Positions 43,701 through 51,329 of a DNA stretch of 64,000 nt are shown in pieces. Source of the stretch: an uncultured Desulfovibrio sp. Its GTDB lineage: Bacteria > Desulfobacterota > Desulfovibrionia > Desulfovibrionales > Desulfovibrionaceae. The notes beneath the pieces are model-generated. The model was not told the DNA's origin. It saw only the letters and a list, made by a program, of their open reading frames with translations, and did no database searches. The stretch spans positions 248,001 to 312,000 of the forward strand of contig NZ_CALUWO010000002.1 in the NCBI RefSeq assembly GCF_944324505.1, given 5' to 3'. A program made the translations under genes and the position numbers. How positions within the stretch are numbered: position 1 is the stretch's first letter; each line of letters begins with the position of its first letter.

Positions 43701-44572
43701 AGGCGCTGGTGGCCAATCAGGTCAAGCTCATCTTCATCTATTCCACCGTAAGCCAGATCGGCTACATGGTGCTGGCCGTGGCTGCCGGCGGTTCCCTGGG
43801 CTACGCGGGCGGCATGCTGCACGTGGTCAACCACGTCTTCTTCAAGGACCTGCTCTTTCTTGTCTGCGGGGCCATCATGTTTGCCAGCCATCGCGAAACC
43901 CTGGAAGACCTGGGCGGGCTGGGCCGCAAGATGCCCTTTACCCTGGCCATGTTCGCCATTGCCGGCCTGTCGGTGGTGGGCGTACCGCCCACCAGCGGCT
44001 TCAGCTCCAAGTGGCTTATCTACCATGCGCTCATGCAGGCCGGCCAGCCGCTGCTGGCCCTGCTTTCGCTGCTGGGCAGCGTCATTACCCTGGCCTATGT
44101 GGCCAAGTTCCTGCATGCGGCCTTCCTGGGGCAGCCTTCGCCCCTGCTGGACCGCATCGAGGAGGTACCGCCCGTCATGCGCGTGCCCATGGGGCTGCTG
44201 GGCCTGGGCTGCGTGATCACCGGGGTTTTCCCCGGTCTGGCGCTGACGCCGCTCAATGCGGTGCTGGTGGAATACGGCCAGGCCCCCCTGCCCGTGAGCA
44301 TGGCCGGCCTGGTGGACGGGCCGGCGGCCTACAATGCCACAGGCATGTTTGTGCTCATGGCCCTGGCCTTTGGCGGCGGCCTGCTCTTTGTGAAGCGCTT
44401 CGTGCGGGTACGCGAAATTGACATCCATACCTGCGGCCTGCCGCCCGACGAGGCTACCAGCCGCGTGCGGCCCGAAGGCATCTACGGCGGGCTGGTCCGC
44501 CTGCTGGAGCATCTACCCGGCGCTCCCGACCCCGCCCGGGGCGAACGCCGCAGCAAGGAGCATGAGGCATGA
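40739..44572 (+). CDS. cooM: CooM, fused double antiporter-like membrane subunit of Coo hydrogenase
   Basis: 1277 residues with about 30 hydrophobic segments. Two NuoL/M/N-type proton-channel modules are joined end to end: the first around residues 290-600 ([50 protein letters not shown]) and the second around 790-1150 ([50 protein letters not shown]). Each has the broken-helix HSWL/HPA region seen in complex I-like pumps. It should couple H2 formation from ferredoxin to ion export in the inner membrane. No strong ribosome binding site is visible. The stop overlaps cooK as ATGA. Confidence 0.92.
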   Translation: [1277 protein letters not shown]

Positions 44573-45531
44573 GCGAAACGCTGTACGCCATCCTGCATAT
44601 GGTTCTCTTTCCCGGCGGCCTGTTTGCGCTGACGCTGGGCCTGTTCTTCAAGGCGGTTGACCGGCGTGTGGAAGCGCGCCTGCAACGCCGCGTGGGGCCG
44701 CCCCTCGTGCAGCCCTGGCTGGACATTGCCAAGCTGTGCACCAAGGAAACGCTTCTCCCCAGAACGGCCTGCAAGAGCGCCTTTCTGCTGGCGCCGGTGG
44801 CAGGCTTTGCGGGCATGGCCGTATGCGCGGCCTTCATTCCCGTTCCCGGCGTCTTCGGCGGCCTGTACAATATGGGCGACCTGCTGGTGCTCTTCTATCT
44901 GCTGCCCATTCCGGCCATTGCCATGATGCTGGGCGGCTCGGCCTCCAGCTCGCCCTTCGGGGCCGTGGGCTTCTCGCGCGAGATGCTGCTCATGCTGGCC
45001 TACGAAATGCCGCTGCTCATGATCCTTCTGGCCGTGGCCATGATGGTGGGATCGCAGACCGGCACGGCGGCCGAATTTTCCCTGCTGCGCATCATCGACT
45101 GGCAGCTTGCGCAGGGGTCCCTGGGCTTTCACCCGGCCATGATACCGGCGCTGGTGGCCTATCTCATCTTTCTGCCCGGAACCATGGGCGTGGTGCCCTT
45201 TGACATCCCCGAAGCCGAAACCGAGATCATCGAAGGCCCGCTGCTGGAATATGGCGGTCCGCTGCTGGCCCTGTATCAGATGGGCAGTGCGCTCAAGACC
45301 TTTGTGGTGCTGGGGCTGGGCGTGGCCCTGTTCTTTCCCGGCACCATTTCTCCCTATGCCGTGGTCAATCTGCTCTGGTTCGTGCTCAAGTGCCTGGGCC
45401 TCATGCTCCTGTCCCTGACGCTTGTGAAGTCCGCCACAGGGCGCCTGCGCATTGATCAGGCCTTCCGTTTCTATGTGACTGTTCCCACGGCACTGGCCCT
45501 GTGCAGCCTGGTGCTGGTCTGGGCACTGTAA
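44569..45531 (+). CDS. cooK: CooK, NuoH-like membrane anchor of Coo hydrogenase
   Basis: 320 residues, eight hydrophobic helices. NuoH/HycD signatures RRVGPPLVQPWLDIAKL and PFDIPEAETEIIEGPLLEYGG are intact; the acidic loop joins the hydrogenase core to the pump. ATGA overlap with cooM; the next gene starts 11 bases after the stop behind AAGGAGG. Confidence 0.95.
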   Translation: MSETLYAILHMVLFPGGLFALTLGLFFKAVDRRVEARLQRRVGPPLVQPWLDIAKLCTKETLLPRTACKSAFLLAPVAGFAGMAVCAAFIPVPGVFGGLYNMGDLLVLFYLLPIPAIAMMLGGSASSSPFGAVGFSREMLLMLAYEMPLLMILLAVAMMVGSQTGTAAEFSLLRIIDWQLAQGSLGFHPAMIPALVAYLIFLPGTMGVVPFDIPEAETEIIEGPLLEYGGPLLALYQMGSALKTFVVLGLGVALFFPGTISPYAVVNLLWFVLKCLGLMLLSLTLVKSATGRLRIDQAFRFYVTVPTALALCSLVLVWAL

Positions 45532-45542
45532 GGAGGCGACCC

Positions 45543-45992
45543 GTGAGCGTCGATACCCTGCTCAAGAAACTGTCCGTGCGGTCGCCATGGCTGTTCCGCA
45601 TCAATGCGGGGTCCTGCAACGGCTGTGACGTGGAACTGGCCACCACGGCCTGCATCCCGCGCTATGACGTGGAGCGCTTCGGCTGCCGGTACTGCGGCAG
45701 CCCCCGCCATGCGGACATTGTGCTCATCACCGGCCCGCTGGCCACGCGCGTGCGCGACCGCGTGATCACGGTATGGAATGAAATTCCCGAACCCAAGGTC
45801 ACGGTGGCCGTGGGCATCTGCCCCATTTCCGGCGGCGTGTTCCGCGACGGCTATTCCATTGACGGCCCCATTTCGCGCTTCATTCCGGTGGATGTGAACG
45901 TGCCCGGCTGCCCGCCCCGCCCGCAGGCCATTCTGGAAGGGGTCATTCTGGCCAAGCAACTGTGGCTCAAGAAACTGGGGCTGGAGGCATAG
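45543..45992 (+). CDS. cooL: CooL, small subunit of Coo [NiFe] hydrogenase
   Basis: 149 residues starting at GTG, chosen because AAGGAGG lies at proper distance and upstream codons have no similarity. NuoB/EchC-like: NAGSCNGCDVE begins the proximal [4Fe-4S] site, and later cysteines are in VAVGICPISGGVF and NVPGCPPRP. It carries electrons from CooX/CooF to the Ni-Fe site in CooH. No twin-arginine signal, so it faces the cytoplasm. Confidence 0.94.
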   Translation: MSVDTLLKKLSVRSPWLFRINAGSCNGCDVELATTACIPRYDVERFGCRYCGSPRHADIVLITGPLATRVRDRVITVWNEIPEPKVTVAVGICPISGGVFRDGYSIDGPISRFIPVDVNVPGCPPRPQAILEGVILAKQLWLKKLGLEA

Positions 45993-45993
45993 C

Positions 45994-46206
45994 ATGACAC
46001 GCATACAGCATGCTCCCGCCACGGCGCGCACGCTGCCGGCAGCCCTGTACGGCCGGGGGCAGCGCTTCCTGCAACGCCTGGGCCGCTTGCTGGCCTCCCG
46101 CAACAGCCGCATGCCGGGGGAAGGCAGCTGCCGCCTGTGCGGCATCTGCCACCATGTGTGCGGCCTTCTGGGCGACCGCCGCCCGCGCAACGGTTCGGAG
46201 GACTGA
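45994..46206 (+). CDS. Small Fe-S motif protein encoded between cooL and cooX
   Basis: 70 residues. The ATG lies one base after the cooL stop and has its own GGAGG; the TGA is two bases before the cooX ATG. About 86% of third codon positions are G or C, as in the neighbours. Residues 12-39 form a basic, partly amphipathic stretch. CRLCGICHHVC places Cys46, Cys49, Cys52 and Cys56 in the CxxCxxCxxxC pattern of a [4Fe-4S] cluster. It could be an extra electron-transfer or assembly subunit of the Coo hydrogenase. I know of no such named subunit, so the function is open. Confidence 0.72.
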   Translation: MTRIQHAPATARTLPAALYGRGQRFLQRLGRLLASRNSRMPGEGSCRLCGICHHVCGLLGDRRPRNGSED

Positions 46207-46208
46207 TC

Positions 46209-46802
46209 ATGGCGGGATTCCTGAAGATTCTTTTTCGCAACCTGCTGGACGGCCCCAGCACGGACCCCTTTCCGCTGGGAGAAACGGTTACGCCCCAGCG
46301 CCTGCGGGGCAGGGTACATGTGGATCCGGAACTCTGCATGGGCTGCGGCATGTGCCGCTATTCCTGCATGGCCGGCGCCATCCACATCGGGCACAAGCCG
46401 GACGGCACGGGCTATACCATTACCATCTGGCATAACTCCTGCTGCCTGTGCGCCTCCTGCCGGCACTACTGCCCCACCGGGGCCATCTCCCTGGACAACA
46501 ACTGGCACTCGGCCCATGTGGAGGCCGAAAAATTCTCCCGCATCGAACAGCAGACCATCACCTACGAGCCGTGCGCGCATTGCGGCACGCTCATCCGGCC
46601 GCTGCCCCTGAAGATTGCCCAACGCCTGTACGCGCACAACAGGGAAATCGATGCCGATACCATCCGCCGCCTCTGCCCCAAGTGCCGCCAGCTGGAAGAC
46701 GCCAAGCGCAATGCCTGCCGGCTGCCGCAGCACACGGACAGGGGCAATGCACCTGACGACAGGCTGGCCGCCTCCGCGGCCCCGCTGAAAAAGCTCGACT
46801 GA
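46209..46802 (+). CDS. cooX: CooX, ferredoxin-like subunit of Coo hydrogenase
   Basis: 197 residues. Two [4Fe-4S] motifs: CMGCGMCRYSC and CLCASCRHYCP, the NuoI/HycF/EchF arrangement. The C-terminal part adds CAHCG and CPKC pairs that may hold a zinc or a further cluster. It should relay electrons to CooL. GGAGG lies upstream of the ATG. Start chosen at MAGFLKILFRNLLDGP, a typical beginning for these subunits. Confidence 0.93.
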   Translation: MAGFLKILFRNLLDGPSTDPFPLGETVTPQRLRGRVHVDPELCMGCGMCRYSCMAGAIHIGHKPDGTGYTITIWHNSCCLCASCRHYCPTGAISLDNNWHSAHVEAEKFSRIEQQTITYEPCAHCGTLIRPLPLKIAQRLYAHNREIDADTIRRLCPKCRQLEDAKRNACRLPQHTDRGNAPDDRLAASAAPLKKLD

Positions 46803-46822
46803 GACGGGCAAAAGGACATACC

Positions 46823-47359
46823 ATGCAGGAAATTTTCAGGGGAAATGCCACCCTCATAGAAGCCCTGAGCGATTTTTGCGATGCACCCGGCGGCGTGCAC
46901 CACAGCAATGATGCCTTTGGCAATGCCTTTCACTGGTTCCGGCTGACCAGTCCCCACTGCCTTGAGGAAGCAGCCCGCCGCCTGAAGGCCGCAGGGGCGC
47001 GCCTGTGCATGATCACGGCCTACAACCGCCGTCAGCTGAGCGACCAGATTCAGGAAATCTGCTACCATTTTGCCCTGGACGGTGTGGTCTACAACGTGAC
47101 GGTCACCCTGGGCAGCCAGCATCCCGACGTGCCCTCCATCACGCCCATCTTCGCCAATGCGGACTGGCACGAGCGCGAAATGATGGAACTCTATGCCGTG
47201 CGGGTGACGGGACATCCCAATCCGCGCCGCCTCTTTCTGGATGACGAGCTGGATGCGGGCATCCTCAACGAGGCCGTGCCCCTGTCCATCGTCATGAACG
47301 GCGCCTGCACCACGGACCTCTGGGAATGTATCCTCAAGGATAAGGGAGGACGCGCATGA
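46823..47359 (+). CDS. cooU: CooU, NuoC-like subunit of Coo hydrogenase
   Basis: 178 residues. Resembles the 30-kDa (NuoC) subunit: RLCMITAYNRRQ...YHFALDGVVYNVTVTL and the signature PSITPIFANADWHEREMMELYAVRVTGHPNPRRLFLDDEL. It scaffolds the large subunit. The stop overlaps the cooH start by 4 bases. Confidence 0.93.
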   Translation: MQEIFRGNATLIEALSDFCDAPGGVHHSNDAFGNAFHWFRLTSPHCLEEAARRLKAAGARLCMITAYNRRQLSDQIQEICYHFALDGVVYNVTVTLGSQHPDVPSITPIFANADWHEREMMELYAVRVTGHPNPRRLFLDDELDAGILNEAVPLSIVMNGACTTDLWECILKDKGGRA

Positions 47360-48444
47360 GCACGCCCAGTACGTTCAGCATGCCGCTTGGTCCGGTACAT
47401 GTGGCCCTTGAAGAGCCGGTCTATTTCCACCTCACCGTGGATGGCGAAACCATCCGCAAGGTGGAGCTGACCTCCGGCCATGTGCACCGGGGCATGGAAG
47501 CGCTGGCCAGTCAGCGCAATCTCATCAAGAACACCACGCTCACCGAGCGCGTCTGCTCCCTCTGCTCCAACAGCCATTCCTTTACCTACAGCATGGCCGT
47601 GGAAAACGTGCTGGGCATGATCATTCCGCCCCGGGCGCGCTATCTGCGCGTCATGGCCGAAGAGATCAAGCGCGTGGCCTCCCATCTCTTCAATATTGCC
47701 ATTCAGGCCCACATCATCGGCTTCAAATCCCTGTTCATGCACGTCATGGAAGTGCGCGAACTCATGCAGGACGTGAAGGAAACGGTCTACGGCAACCGCA
47801 TGAATCTGGCCTCCAACTGCATCGGCGGCGTGAAATGCGATGTGGAGCCGGCGCATTTCGACTTTATCCAGTCCATGCTGGACAAGGTGGAACCGGCCGT
47901 GGAGGAAATACGCGACATCTATGCCACAGACCCCCTTGTACTGGCGCGCACCCGGGGGCTGGGGCTGCTGCCCAGGGAAGACGCCATCCGCCTGGGCGTG
48001 GTGGGGCCGGTGGCCCGCGCCTCGGGCATTGCCCATGACGTGCGCAAGGATGCGCCCTATGCCGCCTATGGCGAGCTGGACTTTGACATGGTTGTCCGCG
48101 ACGGCTGCTGCGTGAACAGTCGCGCCCTGGTGAGGCTGGACGAAATCTTCCAGTCCATCCGGCTCATCCGGCAGTGCTGCGACCATACCCCCGACGGCCC
48201 GGTGGCCGTGCCCATGAACCGCATCTATCCGGCCGAGGCCTGCGCCCGCAGCGAGGCCCCGCGCGGCGAGGTTTTCTACTACATCCGCACCAATGACACG
48301 GACAAGCCCGCCCGCCTCAAGTGGCGCGTGCCCTCCTACATGAACTGGGAGGCCCTGGGCGTCATGATGAAGGACTGCAAGGTGGCGGATGTGGCCCTGA
48401 TCACCAACAGCATCGACCCCTGCGTGTCGTGCACCGAGCGCTAG
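47356..48444 (+). CDS. cooH: CooH, large catalytic subunit of Coo [NiFe] hydrogenase
   Basis: 362 residues; reduces protons (or oxidises H2) at the Ni-Fe site. Nickel ligands are Cys67 and Cys70 in ERVCSLCSNSHSF and Cys356 and Cys359 in DPCVSCTER. The protein ends three residues after the last ligand, so there is no C-terminal peptide to cleave and no maturation protease is required, as described for Rhodospirillum CooH. HGHV-type N-terminal loop TSGHVHRGMEAL and CIGGVKCDVEP are typical of group 4 enzymes. Confidence 0.95.
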   Translation: MSTPSTFSMPLGPVHVALEEPVYFHLTVDGETIRKVELTSGHVHRGMEALASQRNLIKNTTLTERVCSLCSNSHSFTYSMAVENVLGMIIPPRARYLRVMAEEIKRVASHLFNIAIQAHIIGFKSLFMHVMEVRELMQDVKETVYGNRMNLASNCIGGVKCDVEPAHFDFIQSMLDKVEPAVEEIRDIYATDPLVLARTRGLGLLPREDAIRLGVVGPVARASGIAHDVRKDAPYAAYGELDFDMVVRDGCCVNSRALVRLDEIFQSIRLIRQCCDHTPDGPVAVPMNRIYPAEACARSEAPRGEVFYYIRTNDTDKPARLKWRVPSYMNWEALGVMMKDCKVADVALITNSIDPCVSCTER

Positions 48445-48447
48445 CCC

Positions 48448-48828
48448 ATGCACGAGGCCAGTCTGGCCCAGGGGCTGCTGGGCACCGCCACGCGGGCCGT
48501 GGCCGACTACAATGCCCGGCAAGACGGGCCGCGCGCCGGGCGCATCACGCGCCTTACCTGCCAGCTGGGCCTGCTCTCCTGCGTGGAGGCCGAAACCCTG
48601 CGGGCCTGTTTTGAAATCTGCGCCGAAGGCACCCTGGCCCACGGCGCGGAACTGGTGCTGGAAACAGCCCCCCTGCCCTGCCGCTGCACGGACTGCGGCG
48701 CGGCCTTTGCCCTGTTCCGGCGGCATTTTGCCTGCCCCTTCTGCGGCGGAGAGGCCCTGCGGTTCAGCGGCGGGCATGGTCTGACCCTGACCGACCTTCA
48801 GGTGGAGGCGGAGGAACATCATGATTGA
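48448..48828 (+). CDS. hypA: Hydrogenase nickel incorporation protein HypA
   Basis: 126 residues. The N-terminal MHE binds nickel; the zinc loop is CRCTDC...CPFC near residues 74-96. It delivers nickel to the CooH precursor, and its place inside the coo operon suggests a dedicated role. hypB and other hyp genes are not in the window. The stop overlaps cooF by 8 bases. Confidence 0.95.
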   Translation: MHEASLAQGLLGTATRAVADYNARQDGPRAGRITRLTCQLGLLSCVEAETLRACFEICAEGTLAHGAELVLETAPLPCRCTDCGAAFALFRRHFACPFCGGEALRFSGGHGLTLTDLQVEAEEHHD

Positions 48829-49423
48829 ACACATTCAGGTCGTCCCGGACAAGTGCCGCGCCTGCCGCCGCTGCGAGGTGGCCTGCATCGCGGCCCATCA
48901 CGGCATGAGCTTCAAGGAGGCCATGAAGCACCGCGACGTGCTTGTCTCCCGCGTGCAGGTGGTCAAGGCCGAAGGCTTCCGCACCACGGTGCGCTGCCAT
49001 CAGTGCGATCCGGCCCCCTGCTGCGCCATCTGCCCCTCCGGCGCCCTGCAACAGGATGCCGATGGCCGCATCAGCATGCGGGTGCAGCTCTGCGTGGCCT
49101 GCAAGCTCTGCATTGCCGTCTGCCCGTACGGCACCATCTCTCTGGATACCATCGGCATGCCCGATGTAAGCGACGGCGCCGAAACCATGGCCCAGCGCTC
49201 CCGCCGCGAAGTGGCCGTGCGCTGCGACATGTGCAAGGCCTGGCGCGAGGAAAACGGCAAGCGCATCACCGCCTGCATGGAAGCCTGCCCGGTGCGGGCG
49301 CTGTCCATGGTGCTGCCCGACGGAACCGTGGTGGAAGCCCCGCCCGCCGAAAAGAAGGCCGCCACGGAAAAGCCCCGCAATCCCCTGGACCCCGCCGCGG
49401 CGTCCGGAGAACAGCCGGCCTGA
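48821..49423 (+). CDS. cooF: CooF, polyferredoxin electron carrier
   Basis: 200 residues with four cysteine groups: CRACRRCEVAC, CHQCDPAPCCAIC, CVACKLCIAVC and CDMC...CMEAC, consistent with four [4Fe-4S] clusters of the HycB/CooF type. In CO oxidisers CooF links CO dehydrogenase to the hydrogenase; here no cooS is adjacent, so the donor may be pyruvate- or formate-derived ferredoxin. The C-terminus is a Pro/Ala/Lys-rich tail. Last gene of the operon before the terminator at 49443. Confidence 0.94.
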   Translation: MIEHIQVVPDKCRACRRCEVACIAAHHGMSFKEAMKHRDVLVSRVQVVKAEGFRTTVRCHQCDPAPCCAICPSGALQQDADGRISMRVQLCVACKLCIAVCPYGTISLDTIGMPDVSDGAETMAQRSRREVAVRCDMCKAWREENGKRITACMEACPVRALSMVLPDGTVVEAPPAEKKAATEKPRNPLDPAAASGEQPA

Positions 49424-49442
49424 CGGCGACCCGACTACCCGT

Positions 49443-49489
49443 GACAAAACGGCATTCCCCCGCATGGAGGAATGCCGTTTTGTCTCTCA
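49443..49489. terminator. Terminator of coo operon
   Basis: 15-16-bp stem ACAAAACGGCATTCC (49444-49458) with AGGAATGCCGTTTTGT and the tail CTCT. It is nearly symmetrical and may also stop the converging flippase transcript. Confidence 0.8.
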
Positions 49490-49586
49490 GACCGTCCGGC
49501 AATTTCCGCCGGACAATGCCGCCCCGTCGGCAGCGCCACATCCCGCGGAGCAGAGATCCGTCAGCCCTGCACCGCGGACGGCTGCC

Positions 49587-51143
49587 TCAGTGGCCACGCC
49601 GCCGCAGCGGAAGCCGCTGCAGAACGCCGCGCAGGTCCTGACGAGACAGACCCGCAAAGGCCGGCAGCAGGGCAATGACGCCCGCCACGGCCACGCTGTA
49701 GAGTATCCCGGCCACCAGAAAACGGGGCAGGGAATCCAGTCCGCCCAGGCCAAGATGCAGGGTCAGTTCCCGGCAGCCCAGCGCCAGCCCCAGCAGGATG
49801 GCCAGGCTCCAGAACTGATGCAGGAGATTGCGCCAGAACGAAAAGGGAATGAGGCGCGACGCCAGCCAGAGCTGGATATTCACCGTCACAAACTGCACGG
49901 CCACGGTCTTGCAGGCCAGGCCCACGGCCCCCAGATGCAGCCCCCCGTACTGGGCAGGCGCCAGCAGGAACCAGACCGTGGCAAAGCCATAGACAGCATC
50001 CAGCATGGTCACATTGCGGGTGGTGCGTGTGCGCCCGGCCGCATGAAAGACGGAGCTTGCCAGTTGTAGATAGGCCTGATGCAGGGGATACAGGGCCATG
50101 ATCTGCACGGGCAGCACGGCAGCCAGAAACTGCTCGCCGCCAAAAATCCGCACCAGCACATGGGCCTCCACGGCGGTGAAGCAGGAGAAATAGGCAGCCA
50201 CCACGTAGAGCAACGGGGCAAAGCGCCGCATGATGCGCCCCATGCCTTCCAGATCGCGCTTGCCCCAGGCGATGGAAAATTCGCGCATGATAAGGGGCGT
50301 CATGGCCGAGACAAAGAGAAAACAGGCAATGCTCACCTTCTGGGCCAGGGCAAAATAGCCCTGCTCCGCGCTGCCGTCGAACCACTGCAACAGCCAGCGC
50401 TCCACACTGAGCATGAAAAAGGTCAGCAGGGCCTGCACAAAGAGCGGATGGCTGTAGGAAAAGAACTCCCGGCTGTAGGCACGGGTCTGGGCCGCCTCCA
50501 GATGCAGGGAAAAGCGCCCGCCGTTGCCAAAGCGCTCTTCCCAGGCCCGCTTGCTCACCACCCAGTAGCCCAGGGCCGTGGCCAGCAGCATGGCATACTG
50601 CTGGAAAAAAAGGCTACAGATATTGAGCACATCCAGCCAGAACAGACCGGCCAGCACCACCACGGCCAGCAGGGCGATGACCGTGCGGCACAGTTCCGAC
50701 GGCACGGTGGCCCCCACGGCATCGTTCATGGAGCGCAGCACCCGCCCCCACCAGGTGAGAAAGGCCCAGAGCGCGGCCAGCGGCGCCAGCCAGCCCGGCA
50801 CATCGGGCATGAGCAGCGCCCCCACCTGCGGCAGCTGCATGCAGGCAGCCACCAGCAGCCCGATGACCGCCACCAGCAGGCTCACGCGCAGATAAAAGGC
50901 AATGAGGCCGGTTTCCTCCTGCCGGCGGGACAGGGCATTGTAAAAACAGGTGGACGTGCCCATGTCCAGAAAGCCGGAAAGCTGCTGAAAGAGATTGGTG
51001 GCAAAGCTGTAGTTACCGTACATCTGCGGACCGAGCGCACGGGGCAGGATGGCCTCCATGACCAGATAGACGGGCACGGAAGCCACATTGGCCAGCAGCT
51101 TGAAGAAATAGCGGCGTGCCAGGGTGGGGGTGGAGGCTTGCAT
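49587..51143 (-). CDS. Polysaccharide/lipid flippase (Wzx/MATE-like, polysaccharide biosynthesis family)
   Basis: 518 residues with 12-14 hydrophobic segments. The N-terminal [61 protein letters not shown] is the classic start of O-antigen and polysaccharide exporters, with the glycine-rich loop [12 protein letters not shown]. Positively charged loops lie in the cytoplasm. It probably flips undecaprenyl-linked sugars across the inner membrane. It is alone: no glycosyltransferase or polymerase is nearby, so the substrate is unknown. Confidence 0.85.
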   Translation of the reverse strand: MQASTPTLARRYFFKLLANVASVPVYLVMEAILPRALGPQMYGNYSFATNLFQQLSGFLDMGTSTCFYNALSRRQEETGLIAFYLRVSLLVAVIGLLVAACMQLPQVGALLMPDVPGWLAPLAALWAFLTWWGRVLRSMNDAVGATVPSELCRTVIALLAVVVLAGLFWLDVLNICSLFFQQYAMLLATALGYWVVSKRAWEERFGNGGRFSLHLEAAQTRAYSREFFSYSHPLFVQALLTFFMLSVERWLLQWFDGSAEQGYFALAQKVSIACFLFVSAMTPLIMREFSIAWGKRDLEGMGRIMRRFAPLLYVVAAYFSCFTAVEAHVLVRIFGGEQFLAAVLPVQIMALYPLHQAYLQLASSVFHAAGRTRTTRNVTMLDAVYGFATVWFLLAPAQYGGLHLGAVGLACKTVAVQFVTVNIQLWLASRLIPFSFWRNLLHQFWSLAILLGLALGCRELTLHLGLGGLDSLPRFLVAGILYSVAVAGVIALLPAFAGLSRQDLRGVLQRLPLRRRGH

Positions 51144-51329
51144 GGCCGCAGACTAGCCGACTTCCGCCCGTCTTTTCAAGGACTTTCGCCCCTGCCCGCA
51201 CCGGCTCCGGCAGCGTATGTCCGGGCAAGGAGACAGGGGGCGCCCCTTCCCAAGGCGCGCTTTTTGCCGTACAAAAATTTTTGCCCGCCCAGACGCGGGA
51301 CGTTGTTCTTCAGCATAAGGAAATGCGTC

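Noticed and set aside
50079..51329. N-terminal extension of ilvD by about 400 codons
   Set aside because: It runs antisense through the flippase gene; IlvD length and ribosome binding site support ATG 51330.
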